Positions 42,624-52,317 of a DNA stretch of 64,000 nucleotides are shown in pieces. Origin of the DNA: Peptococcaceae bacterium BRH_c4b (GTDB lineage: Bacteria; Bacillota; Desulfotomaculia; Desulfotomaculales; Desulfocucumaceae); contig LADO01000018.1 in assembly GCA_000961595.1 (NCBI GenBank), positions 51,233 to 115,232 of the forward strand, read 5' to 3'. The notes under the pieces were generated by a model, which saw only the letters and a program-made list of their open reading frames with translations, ran no database searches and had not been told where the DNA came from. How positions within the stretch are numbered: the stretch's first letter is position 1; each line of letters starts with the position of its first letter. Made by a program: the position numbers and the translations under genes.

Positions 42624-43811
42624 TTGTCTTTACTGTTCTTTTCAATTCAAAACGCCTTTCGTAAAAAAGCAGTTGTAGTCCTGGCCATACTCGGAGTAGC
42701 CTTTGGTATAGCACTTATGACTTTCCTTTTGTCCCTGGTTGCAGGAATGGAAAACCGTGCTGAGCGTACCCTTGGAGATCTTTCAAATAGAATCATGATT
42801 TCCGGCAGAGATGCGCTCTTCGGCGGCTTGTTCCTGGGTATGGGTACAACTTCTATACCGTCTTCTTATATGGAAACCATAAAAAACAAACCGCATGTGG
42901 AAAAGGTCTATGCACAGGTTTCAGCGATTATGCGCCCTTTTAACATGGAATACGACATGCCTTTTTATGGATACGGAGCTCAAGATATTTCAACTGTTTC
43001 TAACATACCTCACAACAAAATTATTCAAGGGACTGCTCCTGAAGATGATCAAGAGATTATCATTGGGGCCAGTCTTCAAAAGTATATGAAGTTTATTAAT
43101 TCTCCTTATGAAATAGGAAATGTTTACCGGTTTATCGTCCCGGAGAAAGGACAGGCGAAGGTGTTGGAGTTGAAGGTTGTGGGTGTTTACCAGACCGGCA
43201 ACGAAGTCTTGGACAGTGCTTTCAGCGGATCCGAACACCTGGCCAGGGATATTGGCAAGATACCGGCTGGAAAAGTATCCTCCATTAATGTAACAGTGGA
43301 TGAAATCGATAATTTGGAATCTGTAGCGCAGTCCATCCGGAATGATCTATCCGGCAAAAAGCCGGAAGTTCAGGTAGTGTTGCCCAATGAAGTGCTGAAT
43401 CCGGTTAAAGATGTACTGGACATCTTCGGCAGGTTTCTCATCGCGGTCTCCGTGGTGTCCGTAGTGGTCGGGGCGCTTTTCATCATGGTGGTGATGCTTT
43501 TATCCGTCATCAACCGGATGCGTGAGTTCGGCATCCTGAAGGCGCTGGGCTGGACCCCGGCCAACATCATCTTTTTGGTGATGGTGGAGTCTCTGGTTAT
43601 GAGCATGCTTGGGGCCGCCTTGGGGGTGGCTCTGGGTTACGCCGGCCTGGTTTTGGCCAGGGATCTGATAGCTTTGGATTTTGCCAGGCTCACCTGGCGG
43701 ACGGCGTCTTATGTATGCCTTGCCGGTATCCTGATCGGGGTGGCGGGAGGAATTTACCCGGCCTGGCGCGCCAAGAGCGCGGCGCCTGCGCGGATACTTC
43801 GGGGAGCATAG
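42624..43811 (+). CDS. ABC transporter permease, MacB/FtsX family
   Basis: 395 residues. N-terminal helix (about 15-40), a periplasm-like extracytoplasmic domain (about 45-265) and three C-terminal helices (about 268-295, 318-345 and 355-380) with the family loop VINRMREFGILKALGWTP. Type VII mechanotransmission architecture; substrates may be lipoproteins, peptides or antimicrobials. TTG start with GGGGATGAG upstream. The ATPase gene follows at 20 bases. Confidence 0.9.
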   Translation: MSLLFFSIQNAFRKKAVVVLAILGVAFGIALMTFLLSLVAGMENRAERTLGDLSNRIMISGRDALFGGLFLGMGTTSIPSSYMETIKNKPHVEKVYAQVSAIMRPFNMEYDMPFYGYGAQDISTVSNIPHNKIIQGTAPEDDQEIIIGASLQKYMKFINSPYEIGNVYRFIVPEKGQAKVLELKVVGVYQTGNEVLDSAFSGSEHLARDIGKIPAGKVSSINVTVDEIDNLESVAQSIRNDLSGKKPEVQVVLPNEVLNPVKDVLDIFGRFLIAVSVVSVVVGALFIMVVMLLSVINRMREFGILKALGWTPANIIFLVMVESLVMSMLGAALGVALGYAGLVLARDLIALDFARLTWRTASYVCLAGILIGVAGGIYPAWRAKSAAPARILRGA

Positions 43812-43830
43812 CTTGCGGAGGTGAGTTTTA

Positions 43831-44502
43831 TTGGAGCCGGATGTGTTGATCTTTGTGAAAAACCTGACCAGGGTTTACGGGAAGAATAAGCTTGCGGTTA
43901 AAGTGCTGGACGTGACAAGCCTGGAGATCCGGAGGGGCGAATTTATAGCGCTGACGGGTCCTTCCGGGTGCGGTAAAACCACCCTGCTAAATCTCTTAGG
44001 TACCTTGGACAGGCCCAGCGGCGGAGATATTATTTTTGAAGGGAAAAAAATTTCTGGACAGGGCGAGGTGTCCCTTTGTAGATTTCGCCGGGAGAAGATC
44101 GGCTTTATTTTTCAGGCCTATCATTTGATTCCCACTTTGAGCGCCCTGAGGAACGTGCTTGCGCCGGCCTTCCCTTTGGGAAACGATTACCGGCCGCGTG
44201 CGCTGGAGCTGCTGGGGCTGGTGGGCCTGGCAGGCAAAGAAGGCCGACGCCCGGATGACCTTTCCGGTGGCGAGCAGCAGCGGGTGGCTATTGCCCGGGC
44301 GCTTCTGCTGGATCCGGATCTTATCCTGGCGGACGAGCCCACGGGCAATTTGGACTCGGCAACCGGTGCGGAGATCGCGGAATTACTGAAAAATCTAAAT
44401 CATCATGGGAGAACTGTCCTTGTGGCAACGCACAACCCGCAGACAGCGGAGATTTGCGGCAGGGTGATCAGGATGGCAGACGGCAGGATTGCGGCACGCT
44501 GA
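43831..44502 (+). CDS. ABC transporter ATP-binding protein, MacB/LolD family
   Basis: 223 residues. Walker [10 protein letters not shown] near 38-46, a Q-loop in GFIFQAYHL, signature [16 protein letters not shown] near 147-162, Walker [14 protein letters not shown] and an H-loop in LVATHNP. It powers the preceding permease. TTG start behind GGAGG. No third component or lipoprotein is seen nearby. Confidence 0.93.
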   Translation: MEPDVLIFVKNLTRVYGKNKLAVKVLDVTSLEIRRGEFIALTGPSGCGKTTLLNLLGTLDRPSGGDIIFEGKKISGQGEVSLCRFRREKIGFIFQAYHLIPTLSALRNVLAPAFPLGNDYRPRALELLGLVGLAGKEGRRPDDLSGGEQQRVAIARALLLDPDLILADEPTGNLDSATGAEIAELLKNLNHHGRTVLVATHNPQTAEICGRVIRMADGRIAAR

Positions 44503-44994
44503 AGAAGTAATGACGTTTTATTGCCGGCCGGCGAGGTTTACAGGCGCTTTTTCCGAAGCAAGGTGGACATAGACTAGAATCTCTTATAACCCGCCCGCTG
44601 GTCGGGCGTTCACATAGCGGCGGGAGCGTAGTGGATAAGCCTATAATTCATATTTATACGAGGAACGCAGGAAGAAAAACTTTGCTTTAGAGGAAGTTGC
44701 TGTGTCAAGCGATAAATAAAAGAACATTTAAGTTCCGTCATCAGGTCCACGTCAAACGTACTCGTTGAGATATTCAGCGGGTGCGTTTTCGTTTATCAAA
44801 TCTGTGGTCGTTCGAGATTATAGATAGAAGTCAATATAATCATCTATGATCTGGTTGTAGTTGGTCGAATGTTTTTATATCATTAGGGTATATAGCTTCA
44901 CACTTCAAATGCCCACAAGAAGACAACGGTACGAATACCGAAAATCAACCCATCGTTATTCCTGGGTTTGTGAAACCAGCATAAGGAGAAGAAC
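44503..44994. other. Gap with no recognisable gene
   Basis: About 490 bases without a plausible frame or strong terminator. The only structure I see is a G+C-rich inverted segment near 44600-44630 (CCCGCCCGCTGGTCGGGCG). Confidence 0.4.
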
Positions 44995-47091
44995 ATGAAA
45001 AGCCTCATTTTAGCCGAGAAACCTTCCGTGGCCCGGGACTTAGCGGCAATTATCGGTAAGTTTAACAATAGAGATGGTTACATGGAAAATAGCGAATACG
45101 TGGTCACCTGGGCCATAGGTCACCTCGTGGAACTGGCTGCACCTGAGGATTACAGCCCGGGACTTAAAAAATGGACCATTGGATCACTTCCGATTATACC
45201 GGAAAAATTCAGGCTGAAACCAAACCCCAAAACTGTAAAGCAGCTAAAGGTGATTAGGGAACTCCTGAGAAGGTCCGATGTTGATTCTTTGGTAAACGCC
45301 TGCGATGCCGGTCGCGAGGGCGAGTTAATATTTCGATATATTTATCATATAATCGGTTGTAAAAAACCGTTCAAGAGATTATGGCTATCAGAAACAACTC
45401 CAGCAGCAGTAAAGAAAGCATTTACACAGCTGCGACCGGGCAGCAATCTGGACCTCTTGGCCCGGGCGGCGGAGGCTCGCAGCCGGGCCGACTGGCTTAT
45501 TGGCATTAACGCTACCCGGGCATTTACCGTAAGGCACAATAATTTACTATCCGTGGGCAGGGTACAAACCCCCACACTGGCCCTGATCGTAAATAGGGAG
45601 CAGGAAATAAACAATTTCGTATCTGTACCGTACTGGGAGTTATATGCAGTATTTAATAAAGACAATGGACAAAGCTATACCGGCAAATGGTTTAAAGAGG
45701 ATCAGGACAGGTTTGATAACCCTGCGGCTGCCAAAGTGATTCAAGATGAAATTGCCGGTAAACCTGCAGTGGTGGTAAGCGTTGAGCAAAAGGCTGTAAC
45801 TGAATTACCGCCGTTGCTGTTTAACCTGAATGATTTGCAAAAAGAGGCCAACAAAAAATACGGCCTTGCCGCGGCAAAAACATTGGAGATAGCCCAGGCG
45901 CTCTATGAAAAGAGAAAACTGATCACTTATCCCCGCACGGATAGCAGGCATATAACAAAAGAACTGGCAAGCACCATAGGGAGGCGCCTGGCTGCCCTTG
46001 CTGGTACCGATGAATACGCAGCCTTAGTAAAAACGGCTAAAGAAGCAGGGATGCCGGGGAAAAGATATGTAGACGACGGGAAGGTAACCGATCATACGGC
46101 GCTTCTTCCAACTGATACTAAACCTGACAAAAGTGCACTAACCCCGGATGAACGCAAAATATATGACCTGGTGGCCCGCAGGTTTCTGGCTATATTTTTT
46201 CCGCCAGCCCGATACAAGCAGACCAGGGTGATCACCAAAACGGAGGGAGAAACATTTCTGACCACCGGCAGGGTGGAACTGGACCCGGGCTGGAAAACGG
46301 TGTATACCCCTGCAGCAGAAAAACCAGACCAGGGCGAAGATACGGAAAGTGATGAAATTGCTGTGATACCGGAACTGACACGGGGCGAAAACGTTGTTAC
46401 TGACAGTACAAAGATAAAGGAAAAGCAAACTAAACCACCCAAAAGATACACCGAAGCAATGCTGCTGGCCGCTATGGAGGGCGCCGGCAGGTTTATGGAG
46501 AACAGCGAGTTAAAAAAAGCCATGAAAGGGCACGGACTGGGCACATCGGCCACCCGGGCTGCCATAATAGAGCGCCTCATACAGGTGGGCTACATAGAAA
46601 GAAAACAAAAAATATTGTTGCCCACTACGAAGGGCATATCCCTGATAAACCTTGTACCGGACATAATAAAAAGCCCGGAAATGACCGGGCAGTGGGAAAA
46701 GTCGCTGGCAGACATAGAATTAGGCAAAGTAAATCCACGTGATTTTATGGCCGGAATTATAAATATAACACGCCAGACCGTGGAAGTGGCTAAACAGCAG
46801 GCCCCCACTTCTAAGCCAGGGCTACAGGGACGTGAATCACTGGGTAAATGCCCGGTCTGCTCCCGTGACGTAGTTGAATATCCTAAAAGTTACGGATGTA
46901 CGGGCTACAAAGAGGGCTGCAAGTTTGCCATTTGGAAAGAAATATCCGGTAAAAAAATAACCCCAACCCAGGCTAAGTTACTCCTCAATCAAGGCAAAAC
47001 CGGAATTATTAAGGGTTTTTTGACCAAGGAGAAAAACAAATTTGATGCGGTACTGGTAGTAAGGGAGGATGGTAAGATTATATTTCAATAG
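44995..47091 (+). CDS. topB: DNA topoisomerase III
   Basis: 698 residues, type IA topoisomerase that relaxes and decatenates DNA. TOPRIM domain with ILAEKPSVARDLA at the N-terminus and the metal-binding ACDAGREGELIFR near 100-112; SVGRVQTPTLALIVNREQE; active-site Tyr in ITYPRTDSRHIT near 312-323. The C-terminal end carries a small zinc-ribbon-like pair (CPVCSRDV and YGCTGYKEGC). ATG follows AAGGAGAAG. Such extra topB copies are often found on mobile elements, but no element genes are seen here. Confidence 0.95.
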   Translation: MKSLILAEKPSVARDLAAIIGKFNNRDGYMENSEYVVTWAIGHLVELAAPEDYSPGLKKWTIGSLPIIPEKFRLKPNPKTVKQLKVIRELLRRSDVDSLVNACDAGREGELIFRYIYHIIGCKKPFKRLWLSETTPAAVKKAFTQLRPGSNLDLLARAAEARSRADWLIGINATRAFTVRHNNLLSVGRVQTPTLALIVNREQEINNFVSVPYWELYAVFNKDNGQSYTGKWFKEDQDRFDNPAAAKVIQDEIAGKPAVVVSVEQKAVTELPPLLFNLNDLQKEANKKYGLAAAKTLEIAQALYEKRKLITYPRTDSRHITKELASTIGRRLAALAGTDEYAALVKTAKEAGMPGKRYVDDGKVTDHTALLPTDTKPDKSALTPDERKIYDLVARRFLAIFFPPARYKQTRVITKTEGETFLTTGRVELDPGWKTVYTPAAEKPDQGEDTESDEIAVIPELTRGENVVTDSTKIKEKQTKPPKRYTEAMLLAAMEGAGRFMENSELKKAMKGHGLGTSATRAAIIERLIQVGYIERKQKILLPTTKGISLINLVPDIIKSPEMTGQWEKSLADIELGKVNPRDFMAGIINITRQTVEVAKQQAPTSKPGLQGRESLGKCPVCSRDVVEYPKSYGCTGYKEGCKFAIWKEISGKKITPTQAKLLLNQGKTGIIKGFLTKEKNKFDAVLVVREDGKIIFQ

Positions 47092-47206
47092 CATATCTTG
47101 CCAATTATAAGGTGCTTTTTTTTTGCTTACTAAACTTTTGACTAAAGGGCTACTACAATATAAAATATTTAAGGCATACGCTACATCAGTCATTAAGGAG
47201 AAGCAA

Positions 47207-48766
47207 ATGAGTGTATTGACAGTAGAAAATGTGACCCATGGATTTGGTGCCAGGGCTATTTTGGAAGATGCATCCTTTCGTCTGTTAAAGGGAGAACATG
47301 TTGGGCTGGTAGGGGCCAATGGAGAAGGGAAAACCAGCTTCTTAAATATCATTACCGGAGAACTGATCCCTGATAAGGGAAAAGTAGAATGGTCAAACCG
47401 TGTTACAGTGGGTTACCTTGATCAAAAAACTGTTTTAACCAAAGGAAAGACCATCCGGGAAGTATTAAGGGAAGCCTTTAAAGGCATGTATGATTTGGAA
47501 ACGGAAATGTTTCAGATTTACGAGAAGATGGGTGAAGCATCTGAAGATGAAGTAACCCGGATGATGGACGACGTAGGGGAGATCCAGAACATCTTAGAAG
47601 GTAACGGCTTTTATACCATTGAAGCTAAGATTGAAGGAATTGCCAATGGCCTGGGATTAACCGATATTGGTTTGGACAGGGATGTAGCTGATTTAAGTGG
47701 AGGTCAAAGAACCAAGGTGTTGTTGACTAAACTGCTGCTTCAGAATCCAACCATTTTGATTTTAGATGAGCCAACCAATAATTTAGATTTTGAGCATATT
47801 GAATGGTTAAAAAAATATCTTTTGAATTATGAAAATGCTTTTATTCTGGTTTCGCACGATGTAAATTTTATGAATGATGTGGTTAATGTTATTTACCACG
47901 TGGAAAATACTATTTTGACCAGGTACACTGGTAATTACGAACAGTTCTTGCAGTTACATGAATTAAAAAAGCGCCAGAGTCTAAAAGCCTATGAAAAGCA
48001 GCAGAAGGAAGTCGAAAGACTAGAGGACTTCATTGCCCGTAATAAAGCCAGGTTTTCTACCACCGGTCGTGCCAAAAGCCGCCAGAAACAGTTGGATAAA
48101 ATGGAAATACTGGAAAGACCCAAGGAAAAAATCAAGCCAATTTTTAAATTTACCGAAGCCAGAACACCCTCCAGAATCATTTTTGAGGCTGAGGATCTGG
48201 TGCTAGGGTATGATGAACCTTTAACCAAGCCTTTAAATGTTATTTTAGAAAGAAATAAAAAGGTAGCAATAAGGGGTGTTAACGGCCTTGGTAAATCCAC
48301 CCTATTGAAAACTCTTTTGGGCCTTATTAAGCCTTTTTCCGGGTCAGTGCTTTTAGGGGAAAATATCTTTCCAGGTTATTTTGAGCAGGAAAGCGCCCAG
48401 GATAACAGCAGCAACACAGCAATGGAAGAGATTTGGTGTGAATTTCCGGGCCTCAGTAATTATGAGGTTCGCCAGGCTTTAGCCAAATGCAGCCTGACAA
48501 ATGAGCATATTACCAGTCAAATGATGGTTTTAAGTGGTGGAGAAAACGCCAAAGTAAGACTCTGCAAGCTTATGTTAAAGGATGTCAATTGGCTGGTGCT
48601 TGATGAGCCAACGAATCACCTTGACGTGGATGCGAAAGAGGAATTAAAAAGAGCACTAAAGGAATTTAAAGGGACAGTTGTTTTAGTGTCCCACGAACCG
48701 GAATTTTATGAGGATTGGGTCACTGATATATGGAATGTTGAAGACTGGACAACCAAGATAGTCTAG
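47207..48766 (+). CDS. ABC-F family ATP-binding protein
   Basis: 519 residues with two ABC domains and no membrane segment, the layout of ABC-F ribosome-binding proteins (translation factors or antibiotic resistance). First Walker A GANGEGKTS and signature LSGGQRTKVLL, with Walker B ILILDEPTNNLDF. A linker rich in Lys/Arg/Gln follows (KAYEKQQKEVERLEDFIARN), then the second Walker A GVNGLGKST, signature LSGGENAKVRL and LVLDEPTNHLDV. ATG 47207 follows AAGGAGAAG; the frame extends to 47123, but that part lacks family similarity. Confidence 0.92.
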   Translation: MSVLTVENVTHGFGARAILEDASFRLLKGEHVGLVGANGEGKTSFLNIITGELIPDKGKVEWSNRVTVGYLDQKTVLTKGKTIREVLREAFKGMYDLETEMFQIYEKMGEASEDEVTRMMDDVGEIQNILEGNGFYTIEAKIEGIANGLGLTDIGLDRDVADLSGGQRTKVLLTKLLLQNPTILILDEPTNNLDFEHIEWLKKYLLNYENAFILVSHDVNFMNDVVNVIYHVENTILTRYTGNYEQFLQLHELKKRQSLKAYEKQQKEVERLEDFIARNKARFSTTGRAKSRQKQLDKMEILERPKEKIKPIFKFTEARTPSRIIFEAEDLVLGYDEPLTKPLNVILERNKKVAIRGVNGLGKSTLLKTLLGLIKPFSGSVLLGENIFPGYFEQESAQDNSSNTAMEEIWCEFPGLSNYEVRQALAKCSLTNEHITSQMMVLSGGENAKVRLCKLMLKDVNWLVLDEPTNHLDVDAKEELKRALKEFKGTVVLVSHEPEFYEDWVTDIWNVEDWTTKIV

Positions 48767-48798
48767 AAATATACCCTGACGGTAAAAACTGCCTGACC

Positions 48799-48843
48799 CA
48801 AAAGCCAGTATTCTCAAGAAATTGAGAGACTGGCTTTTTTGTT
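48799..48843 (+). terminator. Terminator after the ABC-F gene
   Basis: AAAAGCCAGT pairs with ACTGGCTTTT, with an inner CTC/GAG pairing and a final T run. Confidence 0.8.
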
Positions 48844-49417
48844 TTTAGCTTAAGTAGAAACAAATATGTGGCATAAAAGCAGCGCCGGAGAGAAATATAT
48901 GCCTTCGCCAGAGCCATGAAATTATTTATATCCCTATGACAAACTGCTGTCCGGACAGGGTGTTACCATTTAAACTAACAACTTATTTAATTAACACTAT
49001 GAAAACTATTAGTTGGGAGGGTAAATATTTATGGAATATTATGTTAATAGTTTCTAAACCGGCTTGATCCAGAGGTTGGATAGAAATGTTTTTTGTGGCT
49101 GAATTAGTAAATATATGGAGGTATATGTATCTTTCCGACGAAATAATAACCAATTAATGAGAATTAAACCGGGGGTATAGCAATGGCCGCAAAAGTAAAG
49201 AAATATGCCGTCTGGGGCCAGTGTCTGAACATGATTGTGTATCTCTACTGGAATTATTAATTTGGCTTGCGCTATGGAAGGACTACCTGGAATTTACGGT
49301 GTTATTTTTTATTGTAGTAAAGATGTGATAGAGTGATACACTCCATTGAATTGCAAAATTAAGCATGGACTGTGAGTCTACATACTTACACTTGGTAAAG
49401 GTGATGGAATTAAAGAT
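48844..49417. other. Upstream region of the cas operon
   Basis: No sizeable gene. A 25-codon frame at 49183-49260 (MAAKVKKYAVWGQCLNMIVY and five more residues) follows GGGGG at 7 bases and may be a small peptide or a relic. A seven-codon frame at about 49031 follows GGGAGGG. A cas promoter should lie here but I cannot place it securely. Confidence 0.4.
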
Positions 49418-51634
49418 TTGGAAAGAAGGGTTATCTTGGGTTATTATGCTCATTCGGACAGTGAAAAGGACAAGAGCCAGTGGCATTTACTGAGAGCCCA
49501 TTTGCAGGATACTGCTGAGACTGCGGCTACTTTTGCAAAGGGATTTGGAGCAGAAAGAATTGCCTTTTTGGCAGGGCTTCTGCATGACGTGGGCAAATAC
49601 GCTCCCGAGTTTCAAAAGCGCCTTGAAGGCCGGGGCATTAAGGTTGACCATTCCACTCCAGGCGCAGTGGAAGTGGAAAAAAGGTACGGCCCGATGGGTA
49701 AAATATTGGCTTATATAATATCTGGCCATCACTGTGGCCTTCCTGATTGGGGCAGCATGGCGGATGAAACGTCACTGGAAGCCAGGTTAAAAAAGCAATT
49801 AAATGACTATAGCGCGTATATTAAGGAAATAGTTTTGCCTTCTCCCCGGGATATTGCTTTTCTAGCCATAAGACCTGTTGTTGGTATGGGATTCAGCTCC
49901 CAATTTCTAACCAGGTTTGTGTATTCCTGCCTTGTTGACGCAGATTTTCTGGACACAGAGAAGGCGCTGGCTTCAGAAAAAGCGGGTAGCCGAGACAGGC
50001 AGTATTCGTTGAAAAGCCTAGCGGATACACTGGACCGGTTTCTCGACAATCTGTCCTCCAAAGCCACTGATACTGCCGTTAACAGAAAAAGGTCGGGAAT
50101 TCTTGCTAACTGCAGGGAAAAAGCTAATCACATTCCGGGCCTCTTCACGCTAACTGTCCCCACCGGTGGGGGCAAAACGCTGTCATCTCTGAGTTTTGCA
50201 CTGAGACATGCATTGCGGTATGGGAAAGAACGCGTGATATATGTAATACCATATACCAGCATAATTGAACAAAACGCAGCTGTATTCCGAGATGTGCTTG
50301 GTGAGGAAAATGTGCTGGAGCATCACAGTAATTTTTCATATCCGCAAGAAAAACAGGCAGAAACCGAAGCCGAGTATGCTTGGGGAATGGGGCAAAAATT
50401 AAAACTTGCAGCAGAAAACTGGGACATGCCCATTATTGCCACTACCAATGTTCAGTTCTTTGAATCTTTGTTTGCGGCCAGGAGTTCAAGATGCCGTAAA
50501 CTACATAATGTCGCCAATAGCGTTATCATCATAGACGAGGCCCAGATGATCCCAACGGGCTTTCTTAAACCTTGCCTGAATGCGCTAGCAGAACTTGTTA
50601 CCAACTATAATGTCACAGTTGTGCTGTGTACAGCGACGCAGCCAGCTATCAGGAAATTTTTGCCGGAAGAAATCAACCCTGTTGAGATTATTGATGAACC
50701 GGAAAGTTTATACGAGGCTTTTAAAAGGGTGCGGGTACGTAGCATTGGAGCGGTGTCTGATGATGAACTGGCAAAGAGGATATCCGGTCATGACCAGGTG
50801 TTGTGTATTGTAAACTCTAAAAAGCATGCCCGATTACTGTTTGAAAGGGTCCATGGCGAGGGGACCTTCCACCTGAGCACCAGAATGTGTCCGGCGCATA
50901 GGACACAAGTGTTGTCGAATATAAAAAGCAGGCTAAAAAAAGGGGAAGTGTGTCGGGTAATTTCGACCCAGTTGATTGAGGCGGGGGTGGACGTTGATTT
51001 CCCAGTGGTCTACCGGAGCATGGCAGGTATTGATTCGATTGCCCAGTCGGCAGGCCGGTGCAACAGGGAGGGTCTGAGGCAGACGGGAGAGGTAAATGTA
51101 TTTTGGCCCGAAAAGCACGGGATGCCCAGAGGGTGGTTAAGCCGCACGGCTTCATTGGGTGGAATAATATTTGAACGTCATGAGGACCCTCTGGGACTGG
51201 AAGCGGTAAACGACTACTTTACCTCTTTATATGATATTGATGCCTCAGAATTAGATAAAGCGTCCATTCTGGCTGATATCAGGGAACAGGAAAAACAGTT
51301 GAGGTTTCCCTTAAGGACCATTGCGGAAAAGTTTAAGCTTATCGACGACAATGCCAACACGGTTATAATTCCCTGGGATGATGCATGTAGAAAAGCGCTG
51401 GCGGAAGCAGAACACAGTCAGTTTCCCGGGGCATTTGCCAGAAGATTGCAGAGGTATGGGGTTGGTGTATTTGAAAAGGAATTCAACGAACTGCTTGAAC
51501 TCAGAGCATTGGAAGCAGTTGCCGAAAGGTATTATGTGTTACGCGAGGAGGTGTATGGCCGGTATTACAGTCAGGAAACAGGGCTCAATCCGTTTACGGA
51601 AAGTATGTTTTTGAATGATACTTTAATCATTTAG
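49418..51634 (+). CDS. cas3: CRISPR-associated helicase/nuclease Cas3 (type I-C)
   Basis: About 738 residues. The N-terminal HD nuclease domain (about 1-220) has YYAHS, LLHDVGKYAPEFQ with the His-Asp pair near 57, and SGHHCG. The superfamily 2 helicase follows: Walker A VPTGGGKTLSS near 248, DEAQ in IIIDEAQM near 370, a LCTATQP motif and QSAGRCNREG near 545. It degrades DNA recognised by Cascade. The start may be TTG 49418 or TTG 49436 (behind GAAAGAAGGG). First gene of the cas operon. Confidence 0.96.
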   Translation: MERRVILGYYAHSDSEKDKSQWHLLRAHLQDTAETAATFAKGFGAERIAFLAGLLHDVGKYAPEFQKRLEGRGIKVDHSTPGAVEVEKRYGPMGKILAYIISGHHCGLPDWGSMADETSLEARLKKQLNDYSAYIKEIVLPSPRDIAFLAIRPVVGMGFSSQFLTRFVYSCLVDADFLDTEKALASEKAGSRDRQYSLKSLADTLDRFLDNLSSKATDTAVNRKRSGILANCREKANHIPGLFTLTVPTGGGKTLSSLSFALRHALRYGKERVIYVIPYTSIIEQNAAVFRDVLGEENVLEHHSNFSYPQEKQAETEAEYAWGMGQKLKLAAENWDMPIIATTNVQFFESLFAARSSRCRKLHNVANSVIIIDEAQMIPTGFLKPCLNALAELVTNYNVTVVLCTATQPAIRKFLPEEINPVEIIDEPESLYEAFKRVRVRSIGAVSDDELAKRISGHDQVLCIVNSKKHARLLFERVHGEGTFHLSTRMCPAHRTQVLSNIKSRLKKGEVCRVISTQLIEAGVDVDFPVVYRSMAGIDSIAQSAGRCNREGLRQTGEVNVFWPEKHGMPRGWLSRTASLGGIIFERHEDPLGLEAVNDYFTSLYDIDASELDKASILADIREQEKQLRFPLRTIAEKFKLIDDNANTVIIPWDDACRKALAEAEHSQFPGAFARRLQRYGVGVFEKEFNELLELRALEAVAERYYVLREEVYGRYYSQETGLNPFTESMFLNDTLII

Positions 51635-51651
51635 AGAATGGGGGAATGGTA

Positions 51652-52317
51652 ATGGGTTATGGTATCCGGCTTTTTGTCTGGGGGGAATACGCATGCTTTA
51701 CAAGGCCGGAAATGAAAGTGGAAAGGGTTAGCTATGACGTGATCACCCCTTCCGCCGCCAGGGGTATTCTGGAGTCCATTCACTGGAAACCCGCCATAAG
51801 GTGGGTGATTGACAGGATTCATGTGCTAAATGAAATAAAATTTGACAATGTGCGGCGCAATGAGGTGGGGGGCAAAATCTCTGCGGCTAACGTAAAGAGA
51901 GCCATGAAGGGTGAACCAACCATATTGTGCCAGTACGCATCGGATGACCGCCAGCAGAGGGCGACCCTTCTCCTGCGTGATGTGGCTTATATAATTGAGG
52001 CGCATTTTGAAATGACCGGGGAGGCAGGAAATGATGATACACCAGAGAAACACCATGCCATCATTTCGCGGAGGGCCAGGCAGGGGCAGTGCTTTCAGCA
52101 GCCCTACCTTGGGTGCAGGGAGTTTCCGGCCAGGTTCCGGTTTATTGAAGAAGACGAACCGGTACCTCATTCTCTTCACAAAGGGGAAAAAGACCTGGGG
52201 TGGATGCTGCTGGACATAGACTTTGCGGACGGGATGAGCCCTCTGTTTTTCCGGGCTACCATGAAAGATGGCTTGATTGAGATACCCCGGATGGAGAAAG
52301 GTGTGGTGGCCGGGTGA
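51652..52317 (+). CDS. cas5c: Cas5c (Cas5d), type I-C crRNA endonuclease
   Basis: 221 residues. RAMP-type fold with an N-terminal GYGIRLFVWGEYACFTRPEM and VITPSAARGILESIHWKPA typical of Cas5c. In type I-C, which has no Cas6, this protein cleaves the precursor crRNA and caps the 5' handle. A G-rich VGGKISAANVKRAM loop lies near residue 70. ATG 51652 is placed after GGGGGAA; ATG 51646 is also possible. Its end overlaps cas8c by 4 bases. Confidence 0.94.
   Translation: MGYGIRLFVWGEYACFTRPEMKVERVSYDVITPSAARGILESIHWKPAIRWVIDRIHVLNEIKFDNVRRNEVGGKISAANVKRAMKGEPTILCQYASDDRQQRATLLLRDVAYIIEAHFEMTGEAGNDDTPEKHHAIISRRARQGQCFQQPYLGCREFPARFRFIEEDEPVPHSLHKGEKDLGWMLLDIDFADGMSPLFFRATMKDGLIEIPRMEKGVVAG

Noticed and set aside
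49183..49260. 25-codon frame with GGGGG upstream, before cas3
   Set aside because: Possible small peptide, but no homology or context; kept only as a note in the upstream-region entry.
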